Shown: positions 8,671 through 17,672, counted from the stretch's first letter. The stretch is DNA of 64,000 bases from Stutzerimonas xanthomarina DSM 18231 (GCF_900129835.1 NZ_FQXA01000006.1:285313-349312); one strand, 5' to 3'. Made by a program: numbers and translations. The notes: generated from the letters alone by a model not told the origin.

Positions 8671-9975
8671 ATGTCCCAAGCCAAAGCCTACCGTGCCGCC
8701 CTGCTCCATTGCCTTGCCGACCCGCGCGAGGTTGGCATCGAGCAATCTCATGAGTATTTCGAAGACGGCCTGCTGGTTGTCGAGGATGGAAAAATCGCCC
8801 AGATCGGCAATGCTGCTGACCTGCTTGCAACCCTGAAAGCCGACACCGATCTAGTCGAGTACCCGGACGCACTGATCACCCCCGGTTTCATCGACACCCA
8901 CATCCATTACCCGCAAACCGGCATGATCGCCTCTTATGGCGAACAACTGCTGGACTGGCTCGAGACCTACACCTTCCCCACCGAGCGCGCCTTCGCCGAC
9001 AAGAACCACGCCGGTGAGGTGGCCGAGCTCTTTCTGAACGAGCTGCTGCGCAACGGCACGACCACCGCACTGGTATTCGGCAGTGTGCATAAAGCATCGG
9101 TGGACGCCTTCTTCGAGGCCTGCGAAAAACGCAACCTGCGAATGATCGCCGGCAAGGTGCTGATGGACCGCAACGCGCCGGATTATCTCACCGACACCGC
9201 CGAATCCGGCTACGCCGACAGCAAGGCGCTGATCGAACGCTGGCACGGTAAGGGCCGCCTGCACTACGCCGTCACCCCGCGTTTCGCGCCAACCAGCACA
9301 CCCGAGCAGCTCGCCCTGGCCGGCCAGCTGTTCAAGGAGTACCCGGACCTCTATATGCACACTCACCTGTCCGAGAACCGTAAGGAAATCGAATGGGTGC
9401 GCGAGCTGTTCCCCGAGCGTAAGGGCTACCTGGACGTCTACGACCACCACGGCCTGATCGGCGCACGCTCGGTATTCGCCCACGGCGTGCATCTGTGTGA
9501 TGACGAATGCCAGCGCCTGGGTGAGACCGGTTCGGCCGTTGCGTTCTGCCCGACCTCCAACTTGTTCCTCGGCAGCGGTCTGTTCGATCTGGAAAAGATC
9601 GAAGGCTTCGGCGTACGCGTCGGCCTGGGCACCGATGTTGGCGCCGGAACGAGCTTCTCCCAGCTGCAATCGCTGAACGAGGCGTACAAAGTGATGCAAC
9701 TGCAGGGCAAGAAGCTCGACCCGTTCAAATCGCTGTATCTGGCCACGCTCGGCGGAGCGCGGGCGCTTTATCTGGACGACAAGATCGGCAACCTACAACC
9801 GGGCAAGGATGCCGACTTCGTCGTCCTCGACTACAAGGCGACCCCGCTGATCAGCTACCGCCTGAGCCAGGCGACCTCGCTGCAGGAAAAGCTCTTCGCC
9901 CTGACGATCCTCGGCGACGACCGCGCCGTAAAGGAAACCTATGCCGCCGGGGTTTCGGTGCACCGTAAAGCGTAG
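8671..9975 (+). CDS. guaD: Guanine deaminase
   Basis: The 434-residue amidohydrolase converts guanine to xanthine and ammonia with one zinc ion. Metal and catalytic signatures are PGFIDTHIHYPQ (H77, H79), HTHLSEN (H230, H232), FAHGVHL (H271) and GLGTDVGAGTS (aspartate near 320). The Q and Y after the HxH pair (THIHYPQ) are typical of guanine deaminase rather than of other amidohydrolases. The product feeds XdhAB encoded just upstream. The ATG is preceded by a weak GAGA at about 8660. It lies in the same orientation as xdhABC, 178 bases downstream across a REP element. The protein is cytoplasmic and of normal length. Confidence 0.93.
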   Translation: MSQAKAYRAALLHCLADPREVGIEQSHEYFEDGLLVVEDGKIAQIGNAADLLATLKADTDLVEYPDALITPGFIDTHIHYPQTGMIASYGEQLLDWLETYTFPTERAFADKNHAGEVAELFLNELLRNGTTTALVFGSVHKASVDAFFEACEKRNLRMIAGKVLMDRNAPDYLTDTAESGYADSKALIERWHGKGRLHYAVTPRFAPTSTPEQLALAGQLFKEYPDLYMHTHLSENRKEIEWVRELFPERKGYLDVYDHHGLIGARSVFAHGVHLCDDECQRLGETGSAVAFCPTSNLFLGSGLFDLEKIEGFGVRVGLGTDVGAGTSFSQLQSLNEAYKVMQLQGKKLDPFKSLYLATLGGARALYLDDKIGNLQPGKDADFVVLDYKATPLISYRLSQATSLQEKLFALTILGDDRAVKETYAAGVSVHRKA

Positions 9976-10031
9976 GCCGAATACCGCTGTGTGAGTGGGT
10001 TCAATGCCCCGAGCCTGAGGTCACATGAATC

Positions 10032-10290
10032 TGATGGGCTAAAGCCCACCCTACGCAGAGCCACGCAGGTGCGGACCGCGGACCTCGTCCCACTGTAGGG
10101 TGGGCTTCAGCCCACCCCGACGGAGCGGAAAACTCGCAGGGTGGAGGTCGCGTTTACATCCACCGCCGGGACGCTCGAGGCTTGATGAGGGCACGGATGG
10201 GTGGGCTGCGAGTCACCCCGAGGCTTGGAGCCCGCGCAGCCGTTCGTAGGGTGGACGTCGCTTTCTCTAATCCACCGCCACGTCGCACCG
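10032..10290. repeat. REP-rich stretch between guaD and the GntR gene
   Basis: The 406 bases between guaD and the gntR-type gene hold no credible gene. Two copies of the GGTGGGCTTTAGCCCACC family lie at 10032-10053 and 10095-10116. Two longer variants follow, each with an arm TAGGGTGGA and a partner TCCACCG separated by 15-20 bases (about 10139-10167 and 10245-10275). The two genes converge here, so the hairpins may serve as transcription ends for both. Confidence 0.75.
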
Positions 10291-10381
10291 AGCTCAATCA
10301 ACGAGCGCAAGAGAGCGGCGCCTTCAGCGGCTCGGGCGTTAAAGACGCACCGAGCCAATTCCACTTGAAGCTAGACGAAAG

Positions 10382-11137
10382 CTAGCGGGTGATGCGTGGT
10401 TTTTTCTTAGCCAGGGCCAGGTGCGAAAACACCGCATGCAGATCATCCGACGCGCTGTCTTCATCGAGGTTGAGCTTGCTGTCGATGTGATCCATGTGAT
10501 GCATCATCAGGCGCACCGCCTTTTCGCTGTCACGTGCGGCGATGGCATCGATCAACTCGTTGTGTTCGTCAAATGAGCAATGCGAGCGGTTGCCGCTTTC
10601 ATACTGCGCGATGATCAGCGAGGTCTGCGACACCAAGCTGCGCTGGAAGCTCACCAACGGCGCGTTCTTCGCCGCTTCGGCCAGCTTCAGATGAAACTCA
10701 CCAGAAAGACGAATGCCGGCACCGCGATCGCCGCGGGCGAAACAATCCTGCTCATCAGTCACCATCTGCCGCAGCTCGCTCAGCTGGTCGGCGCTGGCAT
10801 GTTGCACGGCCAGCTCGGTGATCGCGCGCTCCACCATGCGCCGGGCAAAGAAGATCTGCCGCGCTTCATCGACGCTCGGGCTGGCAACTACCGCGCCGCG
10901 ATTAGGCCGCAACAGCACAACGCCTTCATGGGCGAGCCGTGACAAGGCGCGACGAATGATGGTGCGGCTTACGCCGAAGATCTCGCCCAAGGCTTCTTCG
11001 CTGAGCTTGGTGCCCGGCGCCAGGCGCTGCTCGAGGATTGCGTCAAAGATATGCGCGTAAACGATGTCGTCCTGAGTCCCGGTACGGGCCTTGCCGCTTC
11101 GTGTCGGCTTTTTCAAAGGCTGCAGCTGTTCGTTCAT
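10382..11137 (-). CDS. GntR-family (FadR/FCD type) transcriptional regulator, probable purine regulator
   Basis: The 251-residue protein has a winged helix-turn-helix (about 44-84: KLSEEALGEIFGVSRTIIRR, then ALSRLAHEGVVLLRP) and an all-helical FCD ligand domain (about 100-230) with the acidic and histidine residues typical of metal-using FCD sensors (HxxL in EFHLKL, HNELIDAI). Related proteins bind a small acid or ring metabolite and act mostly as repressors. It is divergent from the NCS2 permease gene. The palindrome ATTGTGCACAAT lies about 100 bases upstream of its start and TTTTGTATACAAAA before the permease, so it is the best candidate to bind TTGTRYACAA sites across the purine locus and to regulate itself. 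Ligand unknown; urate, xanthine or allantoin are reasonable guesses. Confidence 0.85.
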   Translation of the reverse strand: MNEQLQPLKKPTRSGKARTGTQDDIVYAHIFDAILEQRLAPGTKLSEEALGEIFGVSRTIIRRALSRLAHEGVVLLRPNRGAVVASPSVDEARQIFFARRMVERAITELAVQHASADQLSELRQMVTDEQDCFARGDRGAGIRLSGEFHLKLAEAAKNAPLVSFQRSLVSQTSLIIAQYESGNRSHCSFDEHNELIDAIAARDSEKAVRLMMHHMDHIDSKLNLDEDSASDDLHAVFSHLALAKKKPRITR

Positions 11138-11237
11138 GGTGACTCGCGTCGGAGTTTTCGGCAGATCCGAACTTTACTGCGTTTCCACCTTCGGCTGGCA
11201 GTGGCTGAGGCTGAAAGAGCGAAATAAAGCGGAAATA

Positions 11238-11249
11238 ATTGTGCACAAT
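11238..11249. promoter_or_regulatory. TTGTGCACAA palindrome upstream of the GntR gene
   Basis: ATTGTGCACAAT is a perfect 12-base palindrome in the divergent region between the GntR regulator and the NCS2 permease. It shares its TTGTRYACAA core with sites at 11370, 14703, 14870 and 23113. Likely autoregulatory operator. Confidence 0.6.
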
Positions 11250-11369
11250 CAAAAATACTGGCGCGCGTAGACAATGCCAGCGGCGGATGTACCTTCAGCT
11301 CACCCCTTGTCCGATGCTAAGAGCGGTTTAACCGTTTAGGGCCACGATGCGCCGAAATCGTATTGCAAT

Positions 11370-11383
11370 TTTTGTATACAAAA
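11370..11383. promoter_or_regulatory. TTGTATACAA operator overlapping the NCS2 permease promoter
   Basis: TTTTGTATACAAAA is a perfect 14-base palindrome. It abuts CATAAT (11385-11390), a plausible -10 element for the permease gene, so bound repressor would block RNA polymerase. The core is identical to the site at 14870 before puuE. Confidence 0.65.
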
Positions 11384-11404
11384 GCATAATCACGTCAAGC
11401 CTTT

Positions 11405-11420
11405 CTGACCTTTCGGTCAA
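11405..11420. promoter_or_regulatory. CTGAC-N6-GTCAA operator (RutR-like) before the NCS2 permease
   Basis: CTGACCTTTCGGTCAA, read on the minus strand as TTGACCGAAAGGTCAG, matches the two sites before xdhA in 15 of 16 and about 11 of 16 positions and resembles the RutR consensus. It lies just downstream of the likely -10, where binding would repress. Confidence 0.5.
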
Positions 11421-11507
11421 CAAACCGAATGAAAGCGCCCCACCATCACCTGCCCTCGAGAGCTCCGCCTCTAGGTGATAGACAACAAGAACGATGAGGA
11501 ACACCTT

Positions 11508-12854
11508 GTGGAAACCACCAAGCAGGAACAGGCGGCCCTCGGGCTGCAGCCGAAAAACCTCGGCTTGCTCGACCGATTCTTCAAACTCAGCGCCCACCGA
11601 ACCACCATCAAAACCGAGCTGCTTGCCGGCCTGACGACCTTCGTCACCATGGCCTACATCATCTTCGTCAACCCCAACATCATGGCGGACGCAGGTATCG
11701 ATCACGGCGCCGCATTCGTCGCAACCTGCATTGGCGCTGCCCTCGGCTGTCTGCTGATGGGACTGTACGCCAACTGGCCGGTAGGGCTCGCGCCGGGCAT
11801 GGGCCTCAACGCGTTCTTCACCTACACCGTGGTCGGCGAGATGGGCTATAGCTGGGAGATCGCGCTGGGCGCGGTGTTCCTCTCCGGCATCCTGTTCATG
11901 ATCATGAGCCTCTCCCGCCTGCGCGAATGGTTGCTCAATAGCATTCCGATGAGCCTGCGCTTCGCCATGGGTGCCGGGGTCGGTTTGTTTCTCGGGCTGA
12001 TCGGCCTGAAGACCGCCGGCATCGTCGTCGACAGCCCTGCCACACTGTTGACCATGGGCTCGTTCAGCGACCCCAACGCGCTGCTGGCGGCAATCTGCTT
12101 TTTGATGATCGCCGTGCTCAGCCACCGCAACGTCTTCGGCGCGATTCTGCTGAGCATGCTGGTGGTCACCGGTATCGGCTGGGCAATGGGCCTGATCGAG
12201 TACAACGGCCTGGTGTCGATGCCGCCCAGCCTGGCGCCGACCTGGCTGGCCATGGATATTGCCGGCGCGCTGAATGTCGCGATGGTCAGCGTGATCCTGG
12301 CGTTCCTCTTCGTGAACATGTTCGATACGGCCGGCACCCTGATGGGCGTCGCGCACCGTGCGCATCTGGTGGATGAAGACGGCAAGATCCAGAACCTCTC
12401 GCGCGCGCTCAAGGCAGACAGCACGTCCAGCGTCGTGGGTGCCTTTGTTGGCTGCCCACCGGTGACCAGCTATGTTGAAAGTGCTTCGGGCGTTGCCGCG
12501 GGCGGACGCACCGGCTTGACTGCTGTCACCGTCGGCGCGCTGTTTCTGATCGCGATGTTTTTCGCGCCGCTGGCCGGCATGATCCCTGCCTACGCAACGG
12601 CCGGCGCGCTGATCTACGTCGCCATGCTGATGATGAGCGGCCTGGCCAATATCGACTGGAAGGATCACACCGATACCATCCCGGCTATCGTCACCGTGGT
12701 GATGATGCCGCTGACCTTCTCCATCGCCAACGGCATCGCATTGGGCTTCCTGACCTATGCGACGCTGAAGTTGTTAACCGGGCAGCGCGACAAGGTGTCG
12801 ATCAGCCTGTATGTGTTGTGTGTGATCTTCATCGCCAAGTTCGCCTTCCTGTAA
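11508..12854 (+). CDS. NCS2 purine permease, AzgA/GhxP type
   Basis: The 448-residue polytopic protein belongs to the hypoxanthine/guanine/adenine branch of NCS2 (COG2252). It shows the family blocks ELLAGLTTFVTMAYIIFVNP near the N-terminus, GLAPGMGLNAFFTYTVV, FLFVNMFDTAGTLMGV and PPVTSYVESASGVAAGGRTG, with about 12-14 membrane segments. It imports purine bases with protons. The frame is open from a GTG at 11475, but GTG 11508 is preferred because GAGGA at 11496-11500 lies 7 bases before it. Two different operators, TTGTATACAA and the RutR-like site, lie in its promoter. Substrates of this branch are usually adenine, guanine and hypoxanthine; the exact one cannot be read here. Confidence 0.88.
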   Translation: METTKQEQAALGLQPKNLGLLDRFFKLSAHRTTIKTELLAGLTTFVTMAYIIFVNPNIMADAGIDHGAAFVATCIGAALGCLLMGLYANWPVGLAPGMGLNAFFTYTVVGEMGYSWEIALGAVFLSGILFMIMSLSRLREWLLNSIPMSLRFAMGAGVGLFLGLIGLKTAGIVVDSPATLLTMGSFSDPNALLAAICFLMIAVLSHRNVFGAILLSMLVVTGIGWAMGLIEYNGLVSMPPSLAPTWLAMDIAGALNVAMVSVILAFLFVNMFDTAGTLMGVAHRAHLVDEDGKIQNLSRALKADSTSSVVGAFVGCPPVTSYVESASGVAAGGRTGLTAVTVGALFLIAMFFAPLAGMIPAYATAGALIYVAMLMMSGLANIDWKDHTDTIPAIVTVVMMPLTFSIANGIALGFLTYATLKLLTGQRDKVSISLYVLCVIFIAKFAFL

Positions 12855-12867
12855 GCCAGGCGAGCTC

Positions 12868-12898
12868 AAAGCCCCATCGCTTCGGCGGTGGGGCTTTT
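12868..12898 (+). terminator. Rho-independent terminator after the NCS2 permease
   Basis: The inverted repeat AAAGCCCCATCGC/GCGGTGGGGCTTTT with a TTCG loop follows the permease stop by 14 bases. It is the clear end of that unit before the LysE gene. Confidence 0.85.
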
Positions 12899-13014
12899 GC
12901 ACGTTCTGCCCTGAGACAAACCTGCTGAGCGACGTTGTCGCCAGCCCTATGAACAGCGCGCCGCGGCCGTCTGCCGGCACGCAATACCTGCTATGCCATG
13001 AGAGGAGCACAGAG

Positions 13015-13641
13015 ATGAGCCTGGAAACCTGGTTGTTGTTCGCGAGTGCTGCGTTGGTGGTCATCCTGATCCCTGGCCCGCTGTCGCTTCTGATGATCAG
13101 CAACAGCCTAAACTACGGGCTGCGACGTTCCTGGCCGGCTTTCGTCGGTGGGGTCAGCGCATCGATCTGCCTGCTCAGTGCTTCGGCGCTGGGGCTGGGC
13201 GCGCTGTTGCTGGCATCGGAGCGGGTATTCAGCGTGTTGAAGATCGTCGGCGCGCTCTATCTGTTCTACCTGGCCTGGCAGAGCTGGCAGGAATCACGCC
13301 GCCCCGCCAGCGGGCCTAGCGTAGCGACATCGGAAGTCAGCCCTCGCTTTCGCCAGCTGTTCTGGCGCGCGTTTGGCCTGGGTGCCAGCAATCCCAAGGA
13401 CATTCTGTTCTTCGCTGCATTCCTGCCGCAGTTTCTCAGCGCGGATCGGCCCTTTATGCCGCAACTGCTGGTGATGATTCTGACTTGGGCGGTATTGGAC
13501 CTGTGCTGCAAGCTCGCCTACGGATTGGGGGCGCATGGCGCGGCGCGTTACCTGCGTACGGGTAAGGGACAGGTTTGGTTCAACCGCACCAGCGCGGCGC
13601 TGTTTGGCGGCGCGGGGGCGGCTTCGTTGGTGAGTCGCTGA
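13015..13641 (+). CDS. LysE/RhtB-family amino acid exporter
   Basis: The 208-residue protein has about six membrane segments and the family N-terminus with IPGPLSLLMISNSLNYGLRR, plus the conserved GASNPKDILFFAAFLPQF in the second half. LysE/RhtB proteins export amino acids such as lysine, threonine or homoserine lactone from the cytoplasm using the proton gradient; the substrate here is not predictable. The open frame extends upstream, but ATG 13015 has AGAGGAG at 13001-13007 and gives a membrane segment right after the start. It is separated from the purine permease by a terminator and seems functionally unrelated to the purine locus. Confidence 0.85.
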   Translation: MSLETWLLFASAALVVILIPGPLSLLMISNSLNYGLRRSWPAFVGGVSASICLLSASALGLGALLLASERVFSVLKIVGALYLFYLAWQSWQESRRPASGPSVATSEVSPRFRQLFWRAFGLGASNPKDILFFAAFLPQFLSADRPFMPQLLVMILTWAVLDLCCKLAYGLGAHGAARYLRTGKGQVWFNRTSAALFGGAGAASLVSR

Positions 13642-13659
13642 GGTTGCGAGGTAGGTTTC

Positions 13660-14030
13660 GTGGGAGTGACCTCGGTCGCGAATAGATGCGGCACTGCGGC
13701 TTTGACAGGTAGCGGTGAGCGGATTCCAATCGCGGTCGAGACCGCTCCCACGGGGTTATCTGCAACCTGTGGCCATGCGCGGCAGCTGTAGCTTTTGTGG
13801 GAGCGACCTTGGTCGCGAATGGGTGCGGCACGGCTGCTCTGTCGGGTAGTGGTGAGCGGATGCCATTCGCGGTCGAGACCGCTCCCACGGGTCAGATGCA
13901 GCCTGTGGTCATGCGCGGCAGCGGCAGCTTTTGTGGGAGCGACCTTGGTCGCGAATGGGTGCAGCACGACGCTTCGTCGGTTGGCGGTAAGTGAATTTCT
14001 TTCGCGGTCGAGACCGTTCCCACGGGTTAG
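13660..14030. repeat. Tandem array of REP doublets, about 136-base period
   Basis: The sequence alternates GTGGGAGCGACCTTGGTCG units (13660, 13797, 13933) with their inverse TCGCGGTCGAGACCGCTCCC (about 13731, 13866, 14001). The spacing is 135-137 bases, so nearly three tandem copies of a two-REP unit lie here. Spacer sequences are also similar between copies. No credible gene occurs in 13642-14234. The same family appears at 21293-21428. Confidence 0.85.
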
Positions 14031-14136
14031 GTGCTGACTGTGGCGTGTACCAAGTCTCGATCTTGATCGTGACTAATTCATCGTCAGTGAGGACTAGCCA
14101 CCCCGCTAATGAATTACTCACCGTACCGAGTCCAAA

Positions 14137-14165
14137 AAAAAACCCGCCATCAAAGGCGGGCCGGG
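14137..14165 (-). terminator. Terminator of uraH (minus strand)
   Basis: Read on the minus strand, CCCGCC-TTTGAT-GGCGGG is followed by nine T residues. It lies about 70 bases beyond the uraH stop. Confidence 0.85.
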
Positions 14166-14234
14166 GACTCAGGGAGCCAAGGTTTCACGCATGGGAGAAA
14201 TACTGCCGCGTCGCTGCAAACACGGCAGGCGCCA

Positions 14235-14588
14235 TCAGCTACCCCGATAGGTCGAGTAGCTGTACGGCGAAATTAGCAGCGGCACGTGGTAATGATCCTG
14301 CTCGGCGCTGATGCCGAAGCGCAGCACCACTACATCCAGAAAGGCCGGCTCGGGAAGCGTCACGCCACGCCCGCGGTAGTAGTCGCCGGCTGCGAACTGC
14401 AATTGGTACACGCCAGAACGATAGTCGTTACCTTCCAGCAGAGGCGAGTCGCAACGGCCGTCGCTATTGGTCTGACTCGTCGTAACCAGCTCGAGGCGTT
14501 CGCCTTCGACACGATAGAGTTCGATGCGGATATTGCTGCCTGGGCAGCCGTGAGCGGCATCCAGTACATGAGTAGTCAAACGTCCCAT
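14235..14588 (-). CDS. uraH: 5-Hydroxyisourate hydrolase (transthyretin-like)
   Basis: This small enzyme hydrolyses 5-hydroxyisourate, the product of urate oxidation, to OHCU. The 117-residue form starts [14 protein letters not shown]; the conserved histidine is in THVLD, the arginine in DGRCDSPLL, and the C-terminal signature YRGS is intact. An ATG four codons upstream (14600) is also in frame. [10 protein letters not shown] is the usual start, though neither has a strong ribosome binding site. The gene is divergent from puuE, with two TTGTRYACAA-type sites in the shared region, and ends in a strong terminator. It acts as a tetramer, usually in the cytoplasm; no signal peptide is present. 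Confidence 0.93.
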   Translation of the reverse strand: MGRLTTHVLDAAHGCPGSNIRIELYRVEGERLELVTTSQTNSDGRCDSPLLEGNDYRSGVYQLQFAAGDYYRGRGVTLPEPAFLDVVVLRFGISAEQDHYHVPLLISPYSYSTYRGS

Positions 14589-14702
14589 AGATTCCAGCAT
14601 CAGCGATCAATCGCCAATGCTCGCCTCCTCTTGGTGGTGAATGGTGGAGATGAATCGAGCATAGCATCCAACAGGGAAAAACAAAGACAGTTTTTGATAA
14701 AA

Positions 14703-14712
14703 TTGTACACAG
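14703..14712. promoter_or_regulatory. TTGTACACAG operator on the uraH side of the divergent region
   Basis: The sequence matches TTGTRYACAA in nine of ten positions and sits about 115 bases before uraH, in an AT-rich stretch suited to a promoter. Probably paired with the perfect site at 14870. Confidence 0.5.
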
Positions 14713-14869
14713 TTTATAAATCACTATTTTGGCCAGCTTCCTGCTGGTTGGTATTAGCTGGAGGCCGCTGGCTTGCAGGCCGGCGAGACAAGCCATAAGG
14801 GAAGAGGTGCTGCTTCCAGAGCATGACGCATAGATTTTCAGGTTTTTGATTTACAAACCGCAAAACGTT

Positions 14870-14879
14870 TTGTATACAA
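14870..14879. promoter_or_regulatory. TTGTATACAA operator before puuE
   Basis: A perfect palindrome within GTTTTGTATACAATTG, 67 bases before the puuE start. It has the same core as the site before the NCS2 permease at 11370, which argues for one regulator. Confidence 0.65.
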
Positions 14880-14945
14880 TTGAGCCATAACGGTTGCCCG
14901 CACTTCACAGCGGCAACCCGCGGATCAAAACAAGGAATAACAACA

Positions 14946-15875
14946 GTGAGCGCAGACTACCCTCGCGACCTCATCGGCTATGCCGAGAACCCGCCCCATC
15001 CGCAATGGCCGGGCAATGCCCGTATCGCCCTGTCCTTCGTGCTCAATTACGAAGAAGGCGGCGAGCGCTGCGTGCTGCATGGCGACAAGGAATCTGAAGC
15101 CTTCCTGTCTGAGATGGTCTCCGCCCAGCCGTTGCAAGGCGTGCGTCATATGAGCATGGAGTCGCTCTATGAATACGGTAGCCGCGCCGGCATCTGGCGC
15201 CTGCTCAAGCTGTTCCGCAAATTCGATATACCGTTGACGATCTTCGCGGTGGCGATGGCTGCGCAACGTCACCCCGACGTGATCAAGGCGATGGTGTCCG
15301 ACGGGCATGAGATCTGCAGCCACGGCTATCGCTGGATCGACTACCAGTACATGGACGAGGCTCAGGAACGCGAGCACATGCTCGAGGCCATCCGCATCCT
15401 CACCGATATCACTGGCGAACGTCCGCAGGGCTGGTACACCGGTCGTACCGGGCCCAACACTCGCAGGCTGGTGCGCGAGGACGGCGGCTTCCTCTATGAC
15501 TCCGACACCTATGACGACGACCTGCCCTACTGGGACCCTGAATCGACACCGGACAAGCCGCATCTGGTGATCCCCTACACGCTGGACACCAACGACATGC
15601 GCTTCACCCAGGTGCAGGGCTTCAACACTGGTGACGACTTCTTCAATTACCTGAAGGACGCTTTCGACGTGCTCTATGCCGAAGGCTGTGAGGGCGCGCC
15701 GAAGATGCTGTCCATTGGCATGCATTGCCGCTTGCTGGGCCGTCCCGCACGTCTTGCCGCGCTGCAGCGCTTCATCGAGTACGCCAAGGGTCACGAGCAA
15801 GTGTGGTTCGCCCGCCGTGTCGACATCGCCCGCCATTGGCACTCGACTCATCCGCTTACTCAGGATCGCAGCTAA
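14946..15875 (+). CDS. puuE: Allantoinase PuuE (polysaccharide deacetylase fold)
   Basis: The 309-residue protein is the metal-independent type of allantoinase, which opens allantoin to allantoate. It carries the NodB-like deacetylase fold with GVRHMSMESLYEYGSRAG, SDGHEICSHGYRW and WYTGRTGPNTRRL, all typical of PuuE of pseudomonads. The start is GTG at 14946 (VSADYPRDLIGY), with AAGGAA at 14931-14936; the frame is open further upstream, but that part crosses the operator. Its stop overlaps the uraD start by one base (TAATG), so the two are coupled. It heads a puuE-uraD-alc operon. Confidence 0.95.
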   Translation: MSADYPRDLIGYAENPPHPQWPGNARIALSFVLNYEEGGERCVLHGDKESEAFLSEMVSAQPLQGVRHMSMESLYEYGSRAGIWRLLKLFRKFDIPLTIFAVAMAAQRHPDVIKAMVSDGHEICSHGYRWIDYQYMDEAQEREHMLEAIRILTDITGERPQGWYTGRTGPNTRRLVREDGGFLYDSDTYDDDLPYWDPESTPDKPHLVIPYTLDTNDMRFTQVQGFNTGDDFFNYLKDAFDVLYAEGCEGAPKMLSIGMHCRLLGRPARLAALQRFIEYAKGHEQVWFARRVDIARHWHSTHPLTQDRS

Positions 15876-16390
15876 TGACCCCGTTCAAGACCATCAAGCC
15901 GTCCACCCTGGACCGCGACGCCTTCATCTCGACCTTCGCCGATGTCTATGAGCACTCGCCATGGGTTGCCGACACTGTTTATCAGGCCGGCGTGGACGAG
16001 ACGCTCGATTACGTCGAGGTGATGCACGAACGAATGTCGCAGGCCATGTTGTCGGCCCATCCCGACACCCAATTGGCATTGATCAACGCTCACCCGGACC
16101 TTGCCGGCAAGGCCGCGGTGCGCGGCGAACTGACCGCATCGAGCACCGCCGAACAGGCCGGCGCCGGCATTCATGAATGCACGCCGGAAGAGTTCGCCCG
16201 CTTTACCGAACTGAACGATGCCTACAAGGCCAAGTTCGGCTTCATCTTCATCATGGCCGTCAAAGGCAGTAACCGGCACCAGATCCTGGCGGCGTTCGAA
16301 GAGCGCATGCATAACTCGCAGGATCAGGAGTTCGCCCGCGCCCTGGCCGAAATCAACAAGATCGCCCTGTTCCGTCTGCAGGCGATGTAA
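15875..16390 (+). CDS. uraD: OHCU decarboxylase
   Basis: The 171-residue all-helical enzyme converts 2-oxo-4-hydroxy-4-carboxy-5-ureidoimidazoline to S-allantoin. Visible motifs are the catalytic histidine in NAHPDLAG, the [12 protein letters not shown] loop, and [16 protein letters not shown] near the C-terminus. ATG 15875 overlaps the puuE stop and gives the standard N-terminus. It follows UraH in the pathway and precedes PuuE. Confidence 0.95.
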   Translation: MTPFKTIKPSTLDRDAFISTFADVYEHSPWVADTVYQAGVDETLDYVEVMHERMSQAMLSAHPDTQLALINAHPDLAGKAAVRGELTASSTAEQAGAGIHECTPEEFARFTELNDAYKAKFGFIFIMAVKGSNRHQILAAFEERMHNSQDQEFARALAEINKIALFRLQAM

Positions 16391-16428
16391 GCAAGCACCA
16401 TCAGACGACACGAAGAGAAGAACAACGT

Positions 16429-17424
16429 ATGAAGAGCTACGCCGTACCTTTCGAAAAATACGTCAACCTGGCCGATGCCCGCCTGGGCACCAAGGTCATT
16501 TCCGTCACTGACGACTGGTTTGCCGACGTCAACCGGCTGTTCCAGCCGACGCCGGCCGTATGGAAGGAGGGCGTTTTCGATGACAACGGCAAGTGGATGG
16601 ACGGCTGGGAGTCGCGCCGCAAGCGCTTCGAAGGCTACGACCACGCGGTCATTCGCCTCGGCGTACCCGGCTCGATCAAGGGCGTCGACATCGACACCAG
16701 CTTCTTCACCGGCAACTTCCCGCCGTCTGCCTCGCTGGAAGCCTGCTTCCTCGCTGAGGGCGATCCGGACGACAACACCCAGTGGACTGAAATCCTTCCT
16801 GCGGTAGAGCTGCAAGGCAACAGCCATCACTATCACGAGATCGCCTTCGACAAGCCGGTCAGCCACCTGCGCTTCAACATCTACCCGGACGGCGGCGTCG
16901 CCCGTCTGCGCGTGCACGGCATCCCGTACCGCGACTGGAGCACTGTCGGCGACAACGAGCAGCTCGACCTGGCCTCGGCGCTCAATGGCGGTCGCGCACT
17001 GGCCTGTTCCGACGAGCATTTCGGTCGCATGAGCAACATCCTCAACCCGGGCCGCGGCATCAACATGGGCGATGGCTGGGAAACCGCACGTCGCCGCACG
17101 CCGGGTAACGACTGGGTCATCGTCGCGCTGGGCGCCCCCGGCGAAATTGAACGCATCGTTGTCGACACCTTGCACTTCAAGGGTAACTACCCGGACAGCT
17201 GCAGCATTCAGGCGGCCTACGTTAAAGGCGGCACCGACAGCCAGATCGAGACCCAGAGCCTGTTCTGGCGTGAACTGCTGCCGAGCCAGAAGCTGGAAAT
17301 GCACGCCGAGCACGAGTTCAGCGAGCAGATCGCCAAGCTCGGCCCCATCACCCACGTGCGCCTGAACATCTTCCCGGACGGTGGCGTCAGTCGCCTGCGG
17401 TTGTTTGGCAAGGCGGTGAAGTAA
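16429..17424 (+). CDS. alc: Allantoicase
   Basis: The 331-residue protein has the two repeated jelly-roll halves of allantoicase: [20 protein letters not shown] then [19 protein letters not shown] in the first, and [20 protein letters not shown] then [19 protein letters not shown] in the second. It hydrolyses allantoate to ureidoglycolate and urea. It is the third gene of the puuE-uraD-alc operon, 38 bases after uraD, with GAAGAGAAG before the start. A REP cluster separates it from allA. The protein is complete and of normal length. Confidence 0.95.
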   Translation: MKSYAVPFEKYVNLADARLGTKVISVTDDWFADVNRLFQPTPAVWKEGVFDDNGKWMDGWESRRKRFEGYDHAVIRLGVPGSIKGVDIDTSFFTGNFPPSASLEACFLAEGDPDDNTQWTEILPAVELQGNSHHYHEIAFDKPVSHLRFNIYPDGGVARLRVHGIPYRDWSTVGDNEQLDLASALNGGRALACSDEHFGRMSNILNPGRGINMGDGWETARRRTPGNDWVIVALGAPGEIERIVVDTLHFKGNYPDSCSIQAAYVKGGTDSQIETQSLFWRELLPSQKLEMHAEHEFSEQIAKLGPITHVRLNIFPDGGVSRLRLFGKAVK

Positions 17425-17464
17425 GAAGGCGACGCCATTTGGCGTAATAGCCGCCGAATCGGCC

Positions 17465-17615
17465 GTAGGGTGGGCTTTAGCCCACCAGCTCCGAAGGCTG
17501 GCTTAGCCCACATTAGCCACGGAGCCAAGGTGGGCTGAAGCCCACCCTACGGTCCTAACCGCCTCAACGGCACCGCCCCCACAAATCAGTTCTGTAGGGT
17601 GGGCTTCAGCCCACC
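17465..17615. repeat. REP cluster between alc and allA
   Basis: Three copies of the GGTGGGCTTTAGCCCACC family lie at 17465-17486, 17529-17550 (inverse) and 17594-17615. It is the third cluster of this family in the purine locus. Confidence 0.8.
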
Positions 17616-17672
17616 GAAACCTGCCCCCAAGACGGTGGCTTACAAATCAGCAATACAGATAACGAGCACAGC

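Noticed and set aside
10182..10385. Small frames in the guaD-gntR gap
   Set aside because: They are built from REP repeat sequence and have no start signals.
13660..14030. Regular palindromic repeats as a CRISPR array
   Set aside because: The units alternate in orientation, the spacers are similar to each other rather than unique, and no cas gene is near; they are REP doublets.
17465..17615. REP hairpins as ordinary terminators of alc
   Set aside because: They lack T runs and recur as a family at other places; they may affect transcript ends but are not classical terminators.
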